A DNA stretch of 64,000 nt from an uncultured Flavobacteriaceae bacterium. Its GTDB lineage: Bacteria; Bacteroidota; Bacteroidia; Flavobacteriales; Flavobacteriaceae. The first letter of the stretch is position 1. Each line of letters opens with the position of its first letter. Shown one piece after another: positions 55,109 through 64,000 of this stretch. The stretch spans positions 248,001 to 312,000 of the forward strand of contig CALSRG010000001.1 of NCBI GenBank assembly GCA_943788695.1. Direction: 5' to 3'. Position numbers and translations under genes: made by a program. The notes below the pieces were generated by a model. The model did no database searches and was not told the origin of the DNA. It worked only from the letters and a program-made list of their open reading frames with translations.

Positions 55109-56506
55109 ATGAAAAAACAAAACTTACTTACGATTATGGTTTGTTTGTTGTTTGGGTTGACGACTGTGATGTCTCAAAATAGTGACAACCCTTGGCAAAT
55201 AACCCTTGGAGTTAACGCGGTAGATTTCTATCCTGTTGGCGGCCACACTAGTGTTCAAGGCGGAAATTTAGAAGGCCTTACAGACATTAGCCATTGGAAC
55301 ACAATACCCTCAATTTCTTACCTAGGCGTTTCGAAAAATATTTCAGGCAACTGGTCGCTCGGTGTTGCTGCTTCAATCAATTCAATCACCCAATGGGGGA
55401 CTGCTACAATTGAAAGCGCTCAATACTATGCTGCAGACTTGAATATCAAGTATAGCCTTGGCGAATTAATCAAAAGCAAAAAACTTGAACCCTTCGTCGG
55501 TTTCGGAGGCAGCTGGGTTGGTGTTGAAGGAAATGACTACTTCAAGGTCGACGGAGATAACAATGGACAGCCTGCCGCAAATGCACTTGGTGGTTTGTCT
55601 TACTGGTTCTCTGACGGCTTTGGTGTTACACTTCAATCTCAATATAAGCATTCATTCGGTAAACGTAGACCTGCACAACATTTCCAACATACGATTGGCT
55701 TAGCTTTACGTTTTGGTGGAAAGGATTCTGACGGCGACGGTGTATACGATAAAAATGACGCTTGCCCAGACGTTCCAGGTTTAGAGCAGTTTAACGGTTG
55801 CCCAGATTCTGATGGAGATGGCGTTCAAGACAGTCAAGACGAGTGTCCAAATGAAGCTGGTTCTGTTGCAATGAATGGATGTCCAGATTATGATAACGAT
55901 GGCATTATCGACAGTAAAGACAATTGTCCTAAGGTTGCGGGATCTGCAGCAATGAAGGGATGTCCTGATGCTGATGGCGACAAAGTTGCTGATAAAGATG
56001 ATAACTGTCCAAATGAAGCTGGTCCAGCTGCTAACAAAGGCTGTCCATGGAGCGATGCTGATAATGATGGCGTTCTAGACAAAGATGATAACTGTCCAAA
56101 TGAAGCTGGTACGGCTGCAAATAATGGTTGTCCAGAGGTTTCTGTACCTAATGATGTTGTTGATCAGTTGTCAAACTATGCAAGAACTATCAATTTTAAT
56201 ACTGGTCAATCGAGTTTTAAAAGTGACGCCTTGCCAGTTTTAAAAGCGATAACAGCTATCATAAAAGAATATCCGTCTGCCGAATTCTTAATTGAAGGAC
56301 ATACAGATTCTACAGGTAGCGAAGCAACCAATCAAAGATTGTCTGAAGATCGCGCAAATTCGGTTAAAAATTATCTTGTTGAAAATGGTGTTCAAGCTTC
56401 ACGTCTTACCACTATTGGATATGGCGAATCTAAACCAATTGCATCAAACATTACAGTTAAGGGTCGTGCCGAAAACCGTCGTGTTGAAGTAAAGTTAGAA
56501 GAATAA
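55109..56506 (+). CDS. OmpA-family outer-membrane protein with thrombospondin type 3 repeats
   Basis: A 465-residue secreted protein. The signal peptide is MKKQNLLTIMVCLLFGLTTV, cleaved near VMSQ. Residues about 25-205 form a beta-barrel-like domain. Then come five calcium-binding TSP3-type repeats (about 208-345: DSDGDGVYDKNDACPD and similar, each with a CP pair). A C-terminal OmpA/Pal domain (about 355-465, INFNTGQSSFK, FLIEGHTDSTGS, GYGESKPI) should bind peptidoglycan. It is an abundant-protein type in this group and has the best promoter here. It lies between kbl and the AddB-like gene but has its own promoter and terminator. Confidence 0.95.
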   Translation: MKKQNLLTIMVCLLFGLTTVMSQNSDNPWQITLGVNAVDFYPVGGHTSVQGGNLEGLTDISHWNTIPSISYLGVSKNISGNWSLGVAASINSITQWGTATIESAQYYAADLNIKYSLGELIKSKKLEPFVGFGGSWVGVEGNDYFKVDGDNNGQPAANALGGLSYWFSDGFGVTLQSQYKHSFGKRRPAQHFQHTIGLALRFGGKDSDGDGVYDKNDACPDVPGLEQFNGCPDSDGDGVQDSQDECPNEAGSVAMNGCPDYDNDGIIDSKDNCPKVAGSAAMKGCPDADGDKVADKDDNCPNEAGPAANKGCPWSDADNDGVLDKDDNCPNEAGTAANNGCPEVSVPNDVVDQLSNYARTINFNTGQSSFKSDALPVLKAITAIIKEYPSAEFLIEGHTDSTGSEATNQRLSEDRANSVKNYLVENGVQASRLTTIGYGESKPIASNITVKGRAENRRVEVKLEE

Positions 56507-56527
56507 CCTTCGAATAAAATTATTTTG

Positions 56528-56557
56528 AAAAAGCGTTCCTTTTGGGAGCGCTTTTTT
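56528..56557 (+). terminator. Rho-independent terminator after the OmpA-family gene
   Basis: A stem with arms AAAAAGCGTTCC and GGGAGCGCTTTTT, one G-T wobble, and a TTTT loop, followed by a T run. Confidence 0.85.
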
Positions 56558-56588
56558 ATTTTAGAGTCATCTTATATCATTCAATCAA

Positions 56589-59360
56589 ATGACAACTTTT
56601 ATTCAAGGCGTTCTTAACGATCTTTCCAATAAAGGAACGGTGTTTTCATCGATCTGCTTTGTTATGCCTAATAAACGATCAGGTGTGGTTCTCAAGAATG
56701 AATTAGCCAAAATTGCAAATGAATTTCAGTTTGCACCAAAGGTGTATACCGTTGAGGAGTTTGTTCAAGAGATTTCAGAATTAAATCCCATCACTCCGAC
56801 CCGCCTCATCATGGAATCGTACAGTGCTTATAAGGACATTTCACAGCAAGAACATGTTGATTCTTTTGATCAATTTTTGAATTGGGGTCCAAGGCTATTA
56901 CAAGATTTTATTGAAATTGACCGGTACTTAATTGAGATTGACTCTTTATTTGAGGGAATCATGCAACTAAAATCGATTGAAGCGTTTGGACAAGATCCAA
57001 AAACACCAATGGTCAGTAACTATTTAAAATTTTGGAAACAGCTTAGGCCGTTTTATCATAAGTTAAATGAGGTATTAACAACACAAGGTCTGGGCCATCA
57101 AGGAACGTTGTATCGCACTGCTATTGAAAATTTGGAGAATTATATTAACGCACATCAAAATGATCGTTTTGTTTTATTAGGATTTAATGCTTTAAACGCT
57201 TCTGAAGAAAGAATTTTTAAAGAATTATTGAGTAACAATATGGCAAGCATTTATTGGGATAATGATCGGTACTTTTTAACCCATGAAATGGAAGAGTCTG
57301 GGCTTTTTATGAGATCCTACTTCAATTCGTGGAAACACTACAAAGACAATCATCCTTTAGGAATTCACGATCAGTTCAAGGCACCTAAAAAAATCAATGC
57401 GATTGGCACTCCTAAAAGTGTCGGTCAAGCTAAATATGTTGGGAATCTCATTAAGCAACTCTGGGGGAAAAATAAATGTGAGAATACGGCTATTGTATTA
57501 GCTGACGAGACACTTCTCATACCGCTACTAAGCGCTATTCCTATTGAAGTGAAAGTGGTTAATATCACCATGGGATTCCCGCTTAAAGCTACGCCTATCG
57601 CTAGCCTATTTGCAAGTCTATTTGAGTTACATGCCGGCCAGAATTCAAATCAATTTTACTACAAGCATGTGTTGAATGTACTTTCAAACCCATTTGTAGG
57701 ATACTTAATTGGTAGTAATAAAGCCCATACGTTAAACACGATACGTCATTATATTCAAGAACAAAATTTAATGTTTGTCGACCAAGATCAGCTTAAACAA
57801 AAGGCTGCTAATGGAAATATTGAATGGATTGAGCTTATTTTTAGTAATTGGGACGATCCTGGTCAAGCCATTGACTATAGCTTGGCTATAGTATCGAAAA
57901 TTAAGACCGCTTTAAATACCCGAAATCACGCGGATATTTTTGCGATGGAGTGTTTGTACAAATTCTACACCACCCTAAACACTCTCAGAACAGAACTATT
58001 ATCTTTTAATAGCGTCCAGAGTATCAAAACATTGAAGCACCTCTTTAACGACTTGATCAATGAGACTGTCTTAGACTTTAGAGGAGAGCCGCTAGAAGGC
58101 TTACAAATCATGGGTATTTTAGAATCCCGGGTACTAGATTTTGAAACGGTAATTGTTACTTCAGTCAATGAGGGAGTATTACCCGCAGGCAAACAAAACG
58201 GATCTTTTATTCCGTTTGATGTAAAACGGATTTTTAATCTCCCAACGATTAAGGAAAAAGACGCTATTTATGCCTATCACTTTTACCATTTGATACAACG
58301 AGCAAGTAGCGTTCATTTGATTTATGATTCTTTGGTCGACGGATTAAAGGGAGCAGAGCCAAGCCGTTATTTACTGCAATTGGAAGTTGATGGCGTTCAT
58401 AAAATAAATCATATAAATGCCATTGCTAATACCCCAAAACAAAAGAAAGAACCTATATCAGTTGAAAAAACTGAGTCAGTTATTGAATTATTAGCTGCTC
58501 TGGCGGGCTACGGGTACTCACCATCAGCTTTAAGTTTATTTATCAAAGACCCTCTCGCTTTTTATTATCGATATGTCTTAGGAGTTAAAGACTCTGAACA
58601 AGTTGAAGAAGCGATGGAGGCTCGCACTTTTGGTAATGCCATTCATAATACACTGGAAGAATTGTATCAACAACATATAAACCAATATTTGTCGGAACAA
58701 TCTTTAATCAAAATGATTGAAAGAGCACCAGACTGTGCATATAAGCATTTTAAAGAGCAACTTAAAGGCGCAGATATTCGATCTGGTAAAAACCTCCTGA
58801 CGTTCGAAATTGGGAAGCATTATATCATGCAGCTATTGCAACATGATCTCAGTACCATAAAAGATGGTAATACAATTAAAATTATAAGTATTGAGGAAAA
58901 GCTAGAGGCAGTAATAGACATCCCCGAGTTAGATTTTCCTGTTAAACTTCGAGGAAAAATAGATCGAGTTGATCAGTTAAACGGGAAAACTAGAATTATT
59001 GATTACAAAACAGGTCAAAATATTTCTGCAACGCACCTTCAAATCAAAGACTGGTCACTATTGGGAATCGATTACGATCGTTATCACAAATGTTTTCAAA
59101 TATTGTGTTATGCCTTTTTATGGCGCGCTAATTTTCCTGAAACAAAAGAAATGGAAGGTGGCATATTTGCCTTAAAAAAATTATCACTTGGTCTATTAAA
59201 ATTAGGCATCCCCAACGATAACGGGAAGGGATTTCATTATGATATAACGCCTTCTGTGATCGATGATTTCAAAATGGTGATGACTAATCTCATATCACTG
59301 ATTCATAACCCTAAACAACATTTTGATGAAATTGTGATATCGAAATTCGAAGAAAACTAA
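56589..59360 (+). CDS. PD-(D/E)XK nuclease family protein, AddB-like
   Basis: A 923-residue protein with an N-terminal inactive-helicase-like domain (FVMPNKRSGVVLKNEL start; no full P-loop) and a C-terminal nuclease domain. The latter has FGNAIHNTLEELY near 677-690 (conserved His) and LRGKIDRVDQLNGKTRIIDY near 784-803 followed by KTGQ, giving the D-x-K catalytic pair. This is the layout of AddB, the partner of AddA in break resection. The four cysteines of the iron-sulfur cluster seen in some AddB proteins are not evident. It starts 31 bases after a terminator and shares the bases CTAA with the convergent ribE stop. Confidence 0.87.
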   Translation: MTTFIQGVLNDLSNKGTVFSSICFVMPNKRSGVVLKNELAKIANEFQFAPKVYTVEEFVQEISELNPITPTRLIMESYSAYKDISQQEHVDSFDQFLNWGPRLLQDFIEIDRYLIEIDSLFEGIMQLKSIEAFGQDPKTPMVSNYLKFWKQLRPFYHKLNEVLTTQGLGHQGTLYRTAIENLENYINAHQNDRFVLLGFNALNASEERIFKELLSNNMASIYWDNDRYFLTHEMEESGLFMRSYFNSWKHYKDNHPLGIHDQFKAPKKINAIGTPKSVGQAKYVGNLIKQLWGKNKCENTAIVLADETLLIPLLSAIPIEVKVVNITMGFPLKATPIASLFASLFELHAGQNSNQFYYKHVLNVLSNPFVGYLIGSNKAHTLNTIRHYIQEQNLMFVDQDQLKQKAANGNIEWIELIFSNWDDPGQAIDYSLAIVSKIKTALNTRNHADIFAMECLYKFYTTLNTLRTELLSFNSVQSIKTLKHLFNDLINETVLDFRGEPLEGLQIMGILESRVLDFETVIVTSVNEGVLPAGKQNGSFIPFDVKRIFNLPTIKEKDAIYAYHFYHLIQRASSVHLIYDSLVDGLKGAEPSRYLLQLEVDGVHKINHINAIANTPKQKKEPISVEKTESVIELLAALAGYGYSPSALSLFIKDPLAFYYRYVLGVKDSEQVEEAMEARTFGNAIHNTLEELYQQHINQYLSEQSLIKMIERAPDCAYKHFKEQLKGADIRSGKNLLTFEIGKHYIMQLLQHDLSTIKDGNTIKIISIEEKLEAVIDIPELDFPVKLRGKIDRVDQLNGKTRIIDYKTGQNISATHLQIKDWSLLGIDYDRYHKCFQILCYAFLWRANFPETKEMEGGIFALKKLSLGLLKLGIPNDNGKGFHYDITPSVIDDFKMVMTNLISLIHNPKQHFDEIVISKFEEN

Positions 59361-59941
59361 GTTTGATAAAGTCTTGAAACATATTTACCAATAACATCAA
59401 ATTCAAGATTCACCTTTGCCCCTACTTTCAGAAGAGAAAAATTGGTATGATCATGCGTATAAGGAATAATGGCAACACTAAACGCATCACGCTCCGAGTT
59501 TATTACTGTCAGACTAACTCCATTTATGGTGATCGAACCTTTCTCTATGGTGATATTTCCTAACGAGGGTTCATATTGAAATCTGTAACTCCAGCTACCA
59601 TTAGTTTCTTGTACCTCAGTACATACTCCAATTTGATCTACATGCCCTTGAACCATATGGCCGTCAAGTCGATCTCCAAGTTTTAATCCTCTTTCCAGAT
59701 TCACCGAATCACCAATTTGCCAATCTCCAATCGTGGTTTTATCAATGGTTTCTTTAATAGCCGTGACAATATATTCAGTGTTTGTTCGGGACACAACCGT
59801 TAGACAAATACCGTTATGTGAAACGCTTTGATCTATCTTTAAATCGCCCGCCATTTGTGTCAAAACGGTAAGGTGAATATTTCCCGCCACTCGCTGAACA
59901 TTCTTAATCTGACCTATCTCTTCAATAATTCCTGTGAACAT
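59357..59941 (-). CDS. ribE: Riboflavin synthase (alpha chain)
   Basis: The enzyme dismutates two 6,7-dimethyl-8-ribityllumazines to riboflavin. The 194-residue protein has two homologous lumazine-binding repeats: MFTGIIEEIG with SVSHNGICLTV in the first half, and GHVDQIG with SITINGVSLTV in the second. The signature MFTG start is present. The gene is alone here, so other riboflavin genes are elsewhere. It converges on the addB-like gene with a four-base overlap of the stops. No FMN riboswitch was seen upstream, where pdxA starts divergently. Confidence 0.97.
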   Translation of the reverse strand: MFTGIIEEIGQIKNVQRVAGNIHLTVLTQMAGDLKIDQSVSHNGICLTVVSRTNTEYIVTAIKETIDKTTIGDWQIGDSVNLERGLKLGDRLDGHMVQGHVDQIGVCTEVQETNGSWSYRFQYEPSLGNITIEKGSITINGVSLTVINSERDAFSVAIIPYTHDHTNFSLLKVGAKVNLEFDVIGKYVSRLYQT

Positions 59942-59955
59942 TAGTTATGTTTCAT

Positions 59956-59963
59956 TAATTTTG
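59956..59963 (+). promoter_or_regulatory. TAnnTTTG (-7) promoter element of pdxA
   Basis: TAATTTTG is an exact match 35 bases before the ATG at 59999. It supports that start over the TTG at 59966, which is only two bases downstream of the element. Confidence 0.5.
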
Positions 59964-59998
59964 TCTTGCGAAAATACAAAAGAAAACTCGCCTATCCC

Positions 59999-61003
59999 AT
60001 GCCAAATCAGTCAATTGTAAAAATCGGAATTTCTATTGGCGACCTGAATGGTATCGGTCCTGAGGTAGTATTACGATCTTTGTCCGAGATTGAGGTCTTT
60101 GGTTTTGTTCCTATTATTTACGGCAATATCACTTTGCTCGAAAAGCTACAAGAAGCATTCGGTACCAAACTCAATATGGCATCTTCGACAGGTCAAATAA
60201 ATTACACAGCTGGCACTGTTTATGTCAACGAGGTATGGAACGAAGAGGTCCAAATGACTTATGGAACAATTGACACTAATATAGGGAAATATGCTTTTCG
60301 ATCACTTGAGGCAGCCACGTCCGCTTTGAAGCAAAATGATATTGATATTCTAATCACGGCACCGATACACAAAGCGAGCATCAAATCAGACCAATTTCAA
60401 TTTGCTGGGCACACCGATTACCTCAACCAACAACTTACAGGTTCGAGTTTAATGATGTTGGTTTCTGATGTAATCCGTGTTGGGCTGCTAACAGATCATG
60501 TGCCATTAGACCAAGTAAGTTCACTCATTTCGAAAGAACTTGTTATGGAGAAAGTAAGGGCAATGCATGAATCTCTAATTAAAGATTTTGGGATAGCACG
60601 TCCCAAAATCGCCCTACTTGGTGTTGACCCTCATACAGGAGATTCGGGGGCAATTGGTGAAATTGATGGAAAGATTTTAAGTCCAACTGTTATTACGCTT
60701 CGTGAAATTGGGATTGAAGTTAAAGGTCCTTTTGCAGCTGACGGATTTTTTGGATCAGGGCAACATCATCAATTCGATGGCATTTTGGCCAGTTACCATG
60801 ATCAAGGACTGGTTCCCTTCAAGCTTTTATCGTTTGGGAAAGGTGTTAATTTTACTGCTGGTTTGGATAAAATTCGTGTGTCACCAGACCACGGCACTGC
60901 ATTCACTATTGCTGGTCAAGGTGTTGCCTCGACATCATCTTTTGAAGCAGCGATAAGGCTCGGAATTGACATCTATCAACGGCGTAAGCATTCCCAAAAC
61001 TGA
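59999..61003 (+). CDS. pdxA: 4-hydroxythreonine-4-phosphate dehydrogenase
   Basis: PdxA acts in the DXP-dependent route to pyridoxal phosphate, oxidising 4-phosphohydroxy-L-threonine. The 334-residue enzyme starts MPNQSIVKIGISIGDLNGIG, the normal start. The metal-binding His residues are in FAGHTDYL, LLTDHVPL and ASYHDQGLVPFK, and VSPDHGTAFTIAG ends the active site. It is divergent from ribE, both in cofactor synthesis. The frame can be extended to a TTG at 59966, but the ATG fits the family and the promoter better. Confidence 0.95.
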   Translation: MPNQSIVKIGISIGDLNGIGPEVVLRSLSEIEVFGFVPIIYGNITLLEKLQEAFGTKLNMASSTGQINYTAGTVYVNEVWNEEVQMTYGTIDTNIGKYAFRSLEAATSALKQNDIDILITAPIHKASIKSDQFQFAGHTDYLNQQLTGSSLMMLVSDVIRVGLLTDHVPLDQVSSLISKELVMEKVRAMHESLIKDFGIARPKIALLGVDPHTGDSGAIGEIDGKILSPTVITLREIGIEVKGPFAADGFFGSGQHHQFDGILASYHDQGLVPFKLLSFGKGVNFTAGLDKIRVSPDHGTAFTIAGQGVASTSSFEAAIRLGIDIYQRRKHSQN

Positions 61004-61012
61004 TGTCTTGAA

Positions 61013-61588
61013 TTACAATTTAGCCGTTTTTGCAGGATGCAATAAGCAGTCATAAGTGAGTGAACAATAAAATTTCAAAAGGCCTTCATATAATTCCAAT
61101 TGCAATTTGTTTCTTGTTATGGGTCGATGTCCAAGATGCTCTAAAATATTTTGAATCTCAGCTGTGGCAATACTATAAGGACTTTTCTGTAGCACATCCC
61201 CCAATTTTATGATATCCAAGGCTAACGCCTTTCTAAAGCACTCAAACCAATGCCGAGCTTCAAACTTGACAAACAATTTGTGTTTTAATTTTCTTAATTG
61301 GTCTTCAGACAGATTTAGCTCATTAAGAATCTCATGTGGACATAAGCCGTTAAATTGACATTTGAGATAAGTCAATTCATTTGAAGTCAAATTGACTCCA
61401 ACACTTGTTTTAGTATAGTGGGTTTTAAGCAGTGCTTGGCTTTCTTTAAAAAAATCAATAAAAGCAGCAACCTTCTCCGACTGTGCCCATTGAGTAAAAG
61501 CAGGAGAAATAATTTCTGTCAATTTTTCTGAGGTTCTTAAGGCCAGTTCTCGAATGATTAGGTCGCTATTCCTTTTCCAAAAACCCAT
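61013..61588 (-). CDS. Protein of unknown function with LuxR-like helix-turn-helix region
   Basis: A 191-residue protein without signal peptide or membrane helix. The middle (about 66-124, LTSNELTYLKCQFNGLCPHE and LNLSEDQLRKLKHKLFVKF) resembles a LuxR/GerE helix-turn-helix, with the usual Leu-Thr start and helix pattern, but I did not recognise a full family. The N-terminal 65 residues and the C-terminal 65 are helical with no motif I know. It is convergent with pdxA and divergent from tdk. A DNA-binding or regulatory role is plausible, not shown. Confidence 0.65.
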   Translation of the reverse strand: MGFWKRNSDLIIRELALRTSEKLTEIISPAFTQWAQSEKVAAFIDFFKESQALLKTHYTKTSVGVNLTSNELTYLKCQFNGLCPHEILNELNLSEDQLRKLKHKLFVKFEARHWFECFRKALALDIIKLGDVLQKSPYSIATAEIQNILEHLGHRPITRNKLQLELYEGLLKFYCSLTYDCLLHPAKTAKL

Positions 61589-61693
61589 TGTTAAACTGTT
61601 AAGAAATCCTTTAGGGTGGTCGTTATTTCAATTTTGGATTTTGTAAATTTACCAGCGCATCAAAACAAAGGCTGTTTCAGATTATTTCATTTT

Positions 61694-62338
61694 ATGTTTT
61701 TAGAAAGCACAGGTAAACAAGAAAAGAAATTCGGTTGGATCGAAGTGATATGTGGGTCTATGTTCTCTGGAAAAACAGAAGAGCTTATCAGACGTTTGAA
61801 ACGCGCTCAGTTTGCCAAACAAAAAGTTGAAATTTTTAAGCCCTCAATTGATGTGCGTTACAATGATGACAAGGTAGTGTCTCATGATGCTAACGAGATC
61901 ATGTCAACACCTGTTCCAGCCGCCGCCAATATTCCTATCCTAGCAGACGGCTGTGATGTCGTTGGAATTGATGAAGCGCAGTTTTTTGATCAAGAGATTG
62001 TGAGTGTATGTAATGACCTTGCAAATAAAGGCGTTCGAGTCATTGTAGCTGGACTAGACATGGATTTCAAAGGCAATCCGTTTGGACCGATGCCTAATTT
62101 AATGGCTACAGCAGAATATGTAACTAAAGTACATGCTATTTGTACCAGAACAGGAAATTTGGCGCAATTTAGCTTTAGAAAAGCCGATAGCGATGACATC
62201 GTTTTACTCGGCGAAATCGACGAATACGAACCATTGTGCCGTGCAGCTTTTTATAAAGCTATGACTCACGACAAAATGCTAGAATTAGACATTGATCATC
62301 CGAAAGCCATAGATACTGATCGTTCTAATAATGACTAA
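61694..62338 (+). CDS. tdk: Thymidine kinase
   Basis: Tdk phosphorylates thymidine with ATP (salvage). The 214-residue enzyme starts [20 protein letters not shown]. It has the P-loop GSMFSGKT at 21-28, [13 protein letters not shown], the GIDEAQFFD strand with the catalytic acid, and the [15 protein letters not shown] loop. Of the four zinc-ligand cysteines typical of E. coli Tdk, only two remain (CTRTGNLA and [10 protein letters not shown]); Bacteroidota Tdk often lack the others. The start at 61694 is chosen over 61616 because it matches the family. It overlaps alr by eight bases. Confidence 0.95.
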   Translation: MFLESTGKQEKKFGWIEVICGSMFSGKTEELIRRLKRAQFAKQKVEIFKPSIDVRYNDDKVVSHDANEIMSTPVPAAANIPILADGCDVVGIDEAQFFDQEIVSVCNDLANKGVRVIVAGLDMDFKGNPFGPMPNLMATAEYVTKVHAICTRTGNLAQFSFRKADSDDIVLLGEIDEYEPLCRAAFYKAMTHDKMLELDIDHPKAIDTDRSNND

Positions 62339-63440
62339 TCGATTTGCTACTTATCTTGAAATTGATCTCAATGCACTTGAGCAGAATTATATTTTTTTAA
62401 AACAAAAATTAAGTCCTAAAACAAAGTTCTTGGCTGTTGTTAAGGCCTTTGCTTATGGTAGCGTGGCTAATGCTGTAGCTGCCAAATTAGAAGCTTTGGG
62501 GATAGATTATTTTGCGGTAGCTTATACTCAAGAAGGGGTTAAACTCAGGCAGTCCGGTATTTGGAAGCCTATAATGGTACTCCACCCACAACCTGAAAGT
62601 TTTGATCAAATCATAGATCATTGCTTAGAGCCTTGTTTATACAGTTTTCGGGTCTTAGAAGATTTTTTAAGTGTTGCCAAATCACACAAACAAACAAATT
62701 ACCCTGTCCACATCAAGTTCAATACTGGCTTAAATCGATTGGGTTTCAATCAGTCACAAGCTGAGCAAGTTGCTGCCATTTTTAACCAGCAAAGCACAAT
62801 CAAAATGGCCTCCTTATTGTCACATCTCGCAGCGAGTGAAGACATGAACGAAAGTGATTTTAGCCTCCAACAAATACATCAATTCGAGAATATTAATAGC
62901 CGTATTATTGCATCGATCGGATATCAGCCTATTCGTCATATGTGCAATACTTCAGGTATTTTAAATTATAAGCAAGCGCATTTTGACATGGTTCGCAGTG
63001 GCATTGGGCTATATGGCTTCTCAAACGAAAGCAATGAGCATCATGAATTAATTCCGATTGCTACTCTAAAAACGCATATTTCGCAAATTCATCATCTCAA
63101 AAAAGGTGAATCGGTTGGCTATAACCGCGCCTATGTATGTGACGCTGACACAACCATTGCTGTAGTTCCTATTGGACATGCAGATGGCATTGGTCGACAA
63201 TACGGACATGGGAATGGGCAAATGATTATTGACGGGAAATCGGCGCCCATTGTTGGCAATGTTTGTATGGATATGATCATGCTCAACGTCACTGATATCA
63301 AATGTAAAGAAGGCGACACTGTTGAAGTTTTTGGAGTTCAGCAGTCGGCAGAATATCTTGCTGAGAGAGCCGGAACCATTTCTTACGAATTGATCACAGG
63401 TATTTCAAACCGTGTACCACGTATTGTAATCAACAATTAA
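62331..63440 (+). CDS. alr: Alanine racemase
   Basis: Alr makes D-alanine for peptidoglycan, using PLP. The 369-residue enzyme has the PLP lysine K38 in [12 protein letters not shown]. The second catalytic base, Tyr, is in [20 protein letters not shown], with [15 protein letters not shown] after it. It overlaps tdk by eight bases and is co-transcribed. It is not fused to a MurF domain as it is in some Bacteroidota. asd begins 51 bases after its stop. Confidence 0.96.
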   Translation: MTNRFATYLEIDLNALEQNYIFLKQKLSPKTKFLAVVKAFAYGSVANAVAAKLEALGIDYFAVAYTQEGVKLRQSGIWKPIMVLHPQPESFDQIIDHCLEPCLYSFRVLEDFLSVAKSHKQTNYPVHIKFNTGLNRLGFNQSQAEQVAAIFNQQSTIKMASLLSHLAASEDMNESDFSLQQIHQFENINSRIIASIGYQPIRHMCNTSGILNYKQAHFDMVRSGIGLYGFSNESNEHHELIPIATLKTHISQIHHLKKGESVGYNRAYVCDADTTIAVVPIGHADGIGRQYGHGNGQMIIDGKSAPIVGNVCMDMIMLNVTDIKCKEGDTVEVFGVQQSAEYLAERAGTISYELITGISNRVPRIVINN

Positions 63441-63491
63441 ATGATTTTTATAGATGCGGCGGACTTATTTTAACTCACATTTTACAACCAT

Positions 63492-64000
63492 ATGACAATA
63501 GCATTAATTGGCGCAACAGGACTGGTTGGACAAACCATGCTCCGTGTTCTTGAAGAACGCAAACTCCCAATTTCAAACCTTTTAGTAGCTGCTTCAGATC
63601 AAAGTATTGGAAAGCCTATCCATTTTAATGGTGATGACCTGAGAATACAATCAATAAATGAGGTTCTAAAGACTCGACCCGAGATTGCTCTTTTCTCAAT
63701 AGGTGCTGAATTATCCTTACTTTGGGCTCCTAAATTTGCTGAAGCAGGCACAACAGTTATCGACAACTCGTCCGCATGGCGGATGCATCACAACATCCCT
63801 CTGGTGGTTCCTGAAATCAATGCGAATAGCCTTTCTGCAGAAGACAAAATTATAGCCAATCCTAATTGTTCTACGATCCAATTGGTGGTGGCATTAAATG
63901 ATATTCACAAAGCTTTTGGGCTTGAACGACTCATTGTTTCAACCTATCAATCTGTCACAGGAAGCGGTCAAAGCGGTATCGATCAATTGCGAAATGAACA
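63492..64000 (+). CDS. asd: Aspartate-semialdehyde dehydrogenase, N-terminal part (runs off window)
   Basis: Asd reduces aspartyl phosphate to aspartate semialdehyde for lysine, threonine and methionine synthesis and for diaminopimelate. The start MTIALIGATGLVGQTMLRVL carries the NADP-binding GATGLVGQT, and the catalytic Cys is C126 in ANPNCSTIQLV. The reading frame stays open to the last base, so only about the first 169 codons are present, and the gene is missed by any scan that needs a stop codon. It follows alr by 51 bases. Confidence 0.95.
   Translation, partial: MTIALIGATGLVGQTMLRVLEERKLPISNLLVAASDQSIGKPIHFNGDDLRIQSINEVLKTRPEIALFSIGAELSLLWAPKFAEAGTTVIDNSSAWRMHHNIPLVVPEINANSLSAEDKIIANPNCSTIQLVVALNDIHKAFGLERLIVSTYQSVTGSGQSGIDQLRNE

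Overview
The window reads as chromosomal DNA from a member of the Bacteroidota, most likely the family Flavobacteriaceae. The evidence is the AT-rich sequence, an isolated atpD-atpC pair with a shortened epsilon subunit, a Bat (aerotolerance) operon, a PorZ-like type IX secretion protein, SusC-like TonB receptors, an IPExxxVDY-family protein, and TAnnTTTG promoter elements in place of sigma70-type boxes. Ribosome binding sites are not obvious and several genes start with GTG or TTG, which fits the group. I saw no rRNA, tRNA, CRISPR array, prophage or insertion sequence. Most of the window is core-genome housekeeping DNA.

Layout. 1-3 kb: the end of a GDSL/SGNH hydrolase gene, then atpD-atpC. 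3-12.6 kb: a sodium:solute symporter, a BtuB-like TonB receptor, and a tightly packed minus-strand set porZ-recO-TonB receptor-recX. 12.7-17.8 kb: gdhA, a cystathionine gamma-synthase/lyase, an ArsC-like protein, and yicC-gmk-nadD. 18-25.1 kb: a phosphate/polyphosphate region with an intact ppk2, a decayed second ppk2, a PiT permease, an OprP-like porin and a Na/Pi cotransporter gene interrupted by two homopolymer frameshifts. 25.1-25.7 kb: a gene-poor stretch with a terminator hairpin and gene-start remnants. 25.7-29.7 kb: gpsA, a GNAT, a DinB/YfiT protein, pheS, an unknown gene and cvpA. 29.7-38.6 kb: the Bat operon (moxR, DUF58, an unknown gene, batA-batE). 38.8-45.2 kb: an ALDH7-type dehydrogenase, a CYTH protein, pyk, an IPExxxVDY protein, and acpP-fabF-rnc. 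45.4-49.5 kb: purN, an RNase H, a PfkB kinase and a long PurF-like protein. 49.55-49.9 kb: two copies of an intergenic repeat with a terminator hairpin. 49.9-59.4 kb: a Mn-type sod, and AddA-like and AddB-like nuclease genes on either side of kbl and an OmpA protein. 59.4-64 kb: ribE, pdxA, an unknown gene, tdk, alr and the start of asd.

The most interesting signal is the pair of intergenic repeats between the PurF-like gene and sodA. A 79-bp stretch is identical in both copies, 217 bp apart. It begins about where transcription would start from a TATCTTTG element, folds into a 5' hairpin plus a 14-bp terminator, and the flanks have diverged. This looks like two tandem small-RNA genes. Other points worth a look are the double homopolymer frameshift in the Na/Pi transporter, the three-lesion ppk2 pseudogene, a PHO-box-like direct repeat before the phosphate porin, and convergent gene pairs that share their stop codons.

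Gene boundaries were set by reading frame, start codon, neighbours and recognisable motifs. Where the longest open frame begins at a TTG or GTG overlapping a promoter or an upstream gene, a downstream ATG was preferred and this is stated. Family assignments come from recognition of motifs, not from searches.
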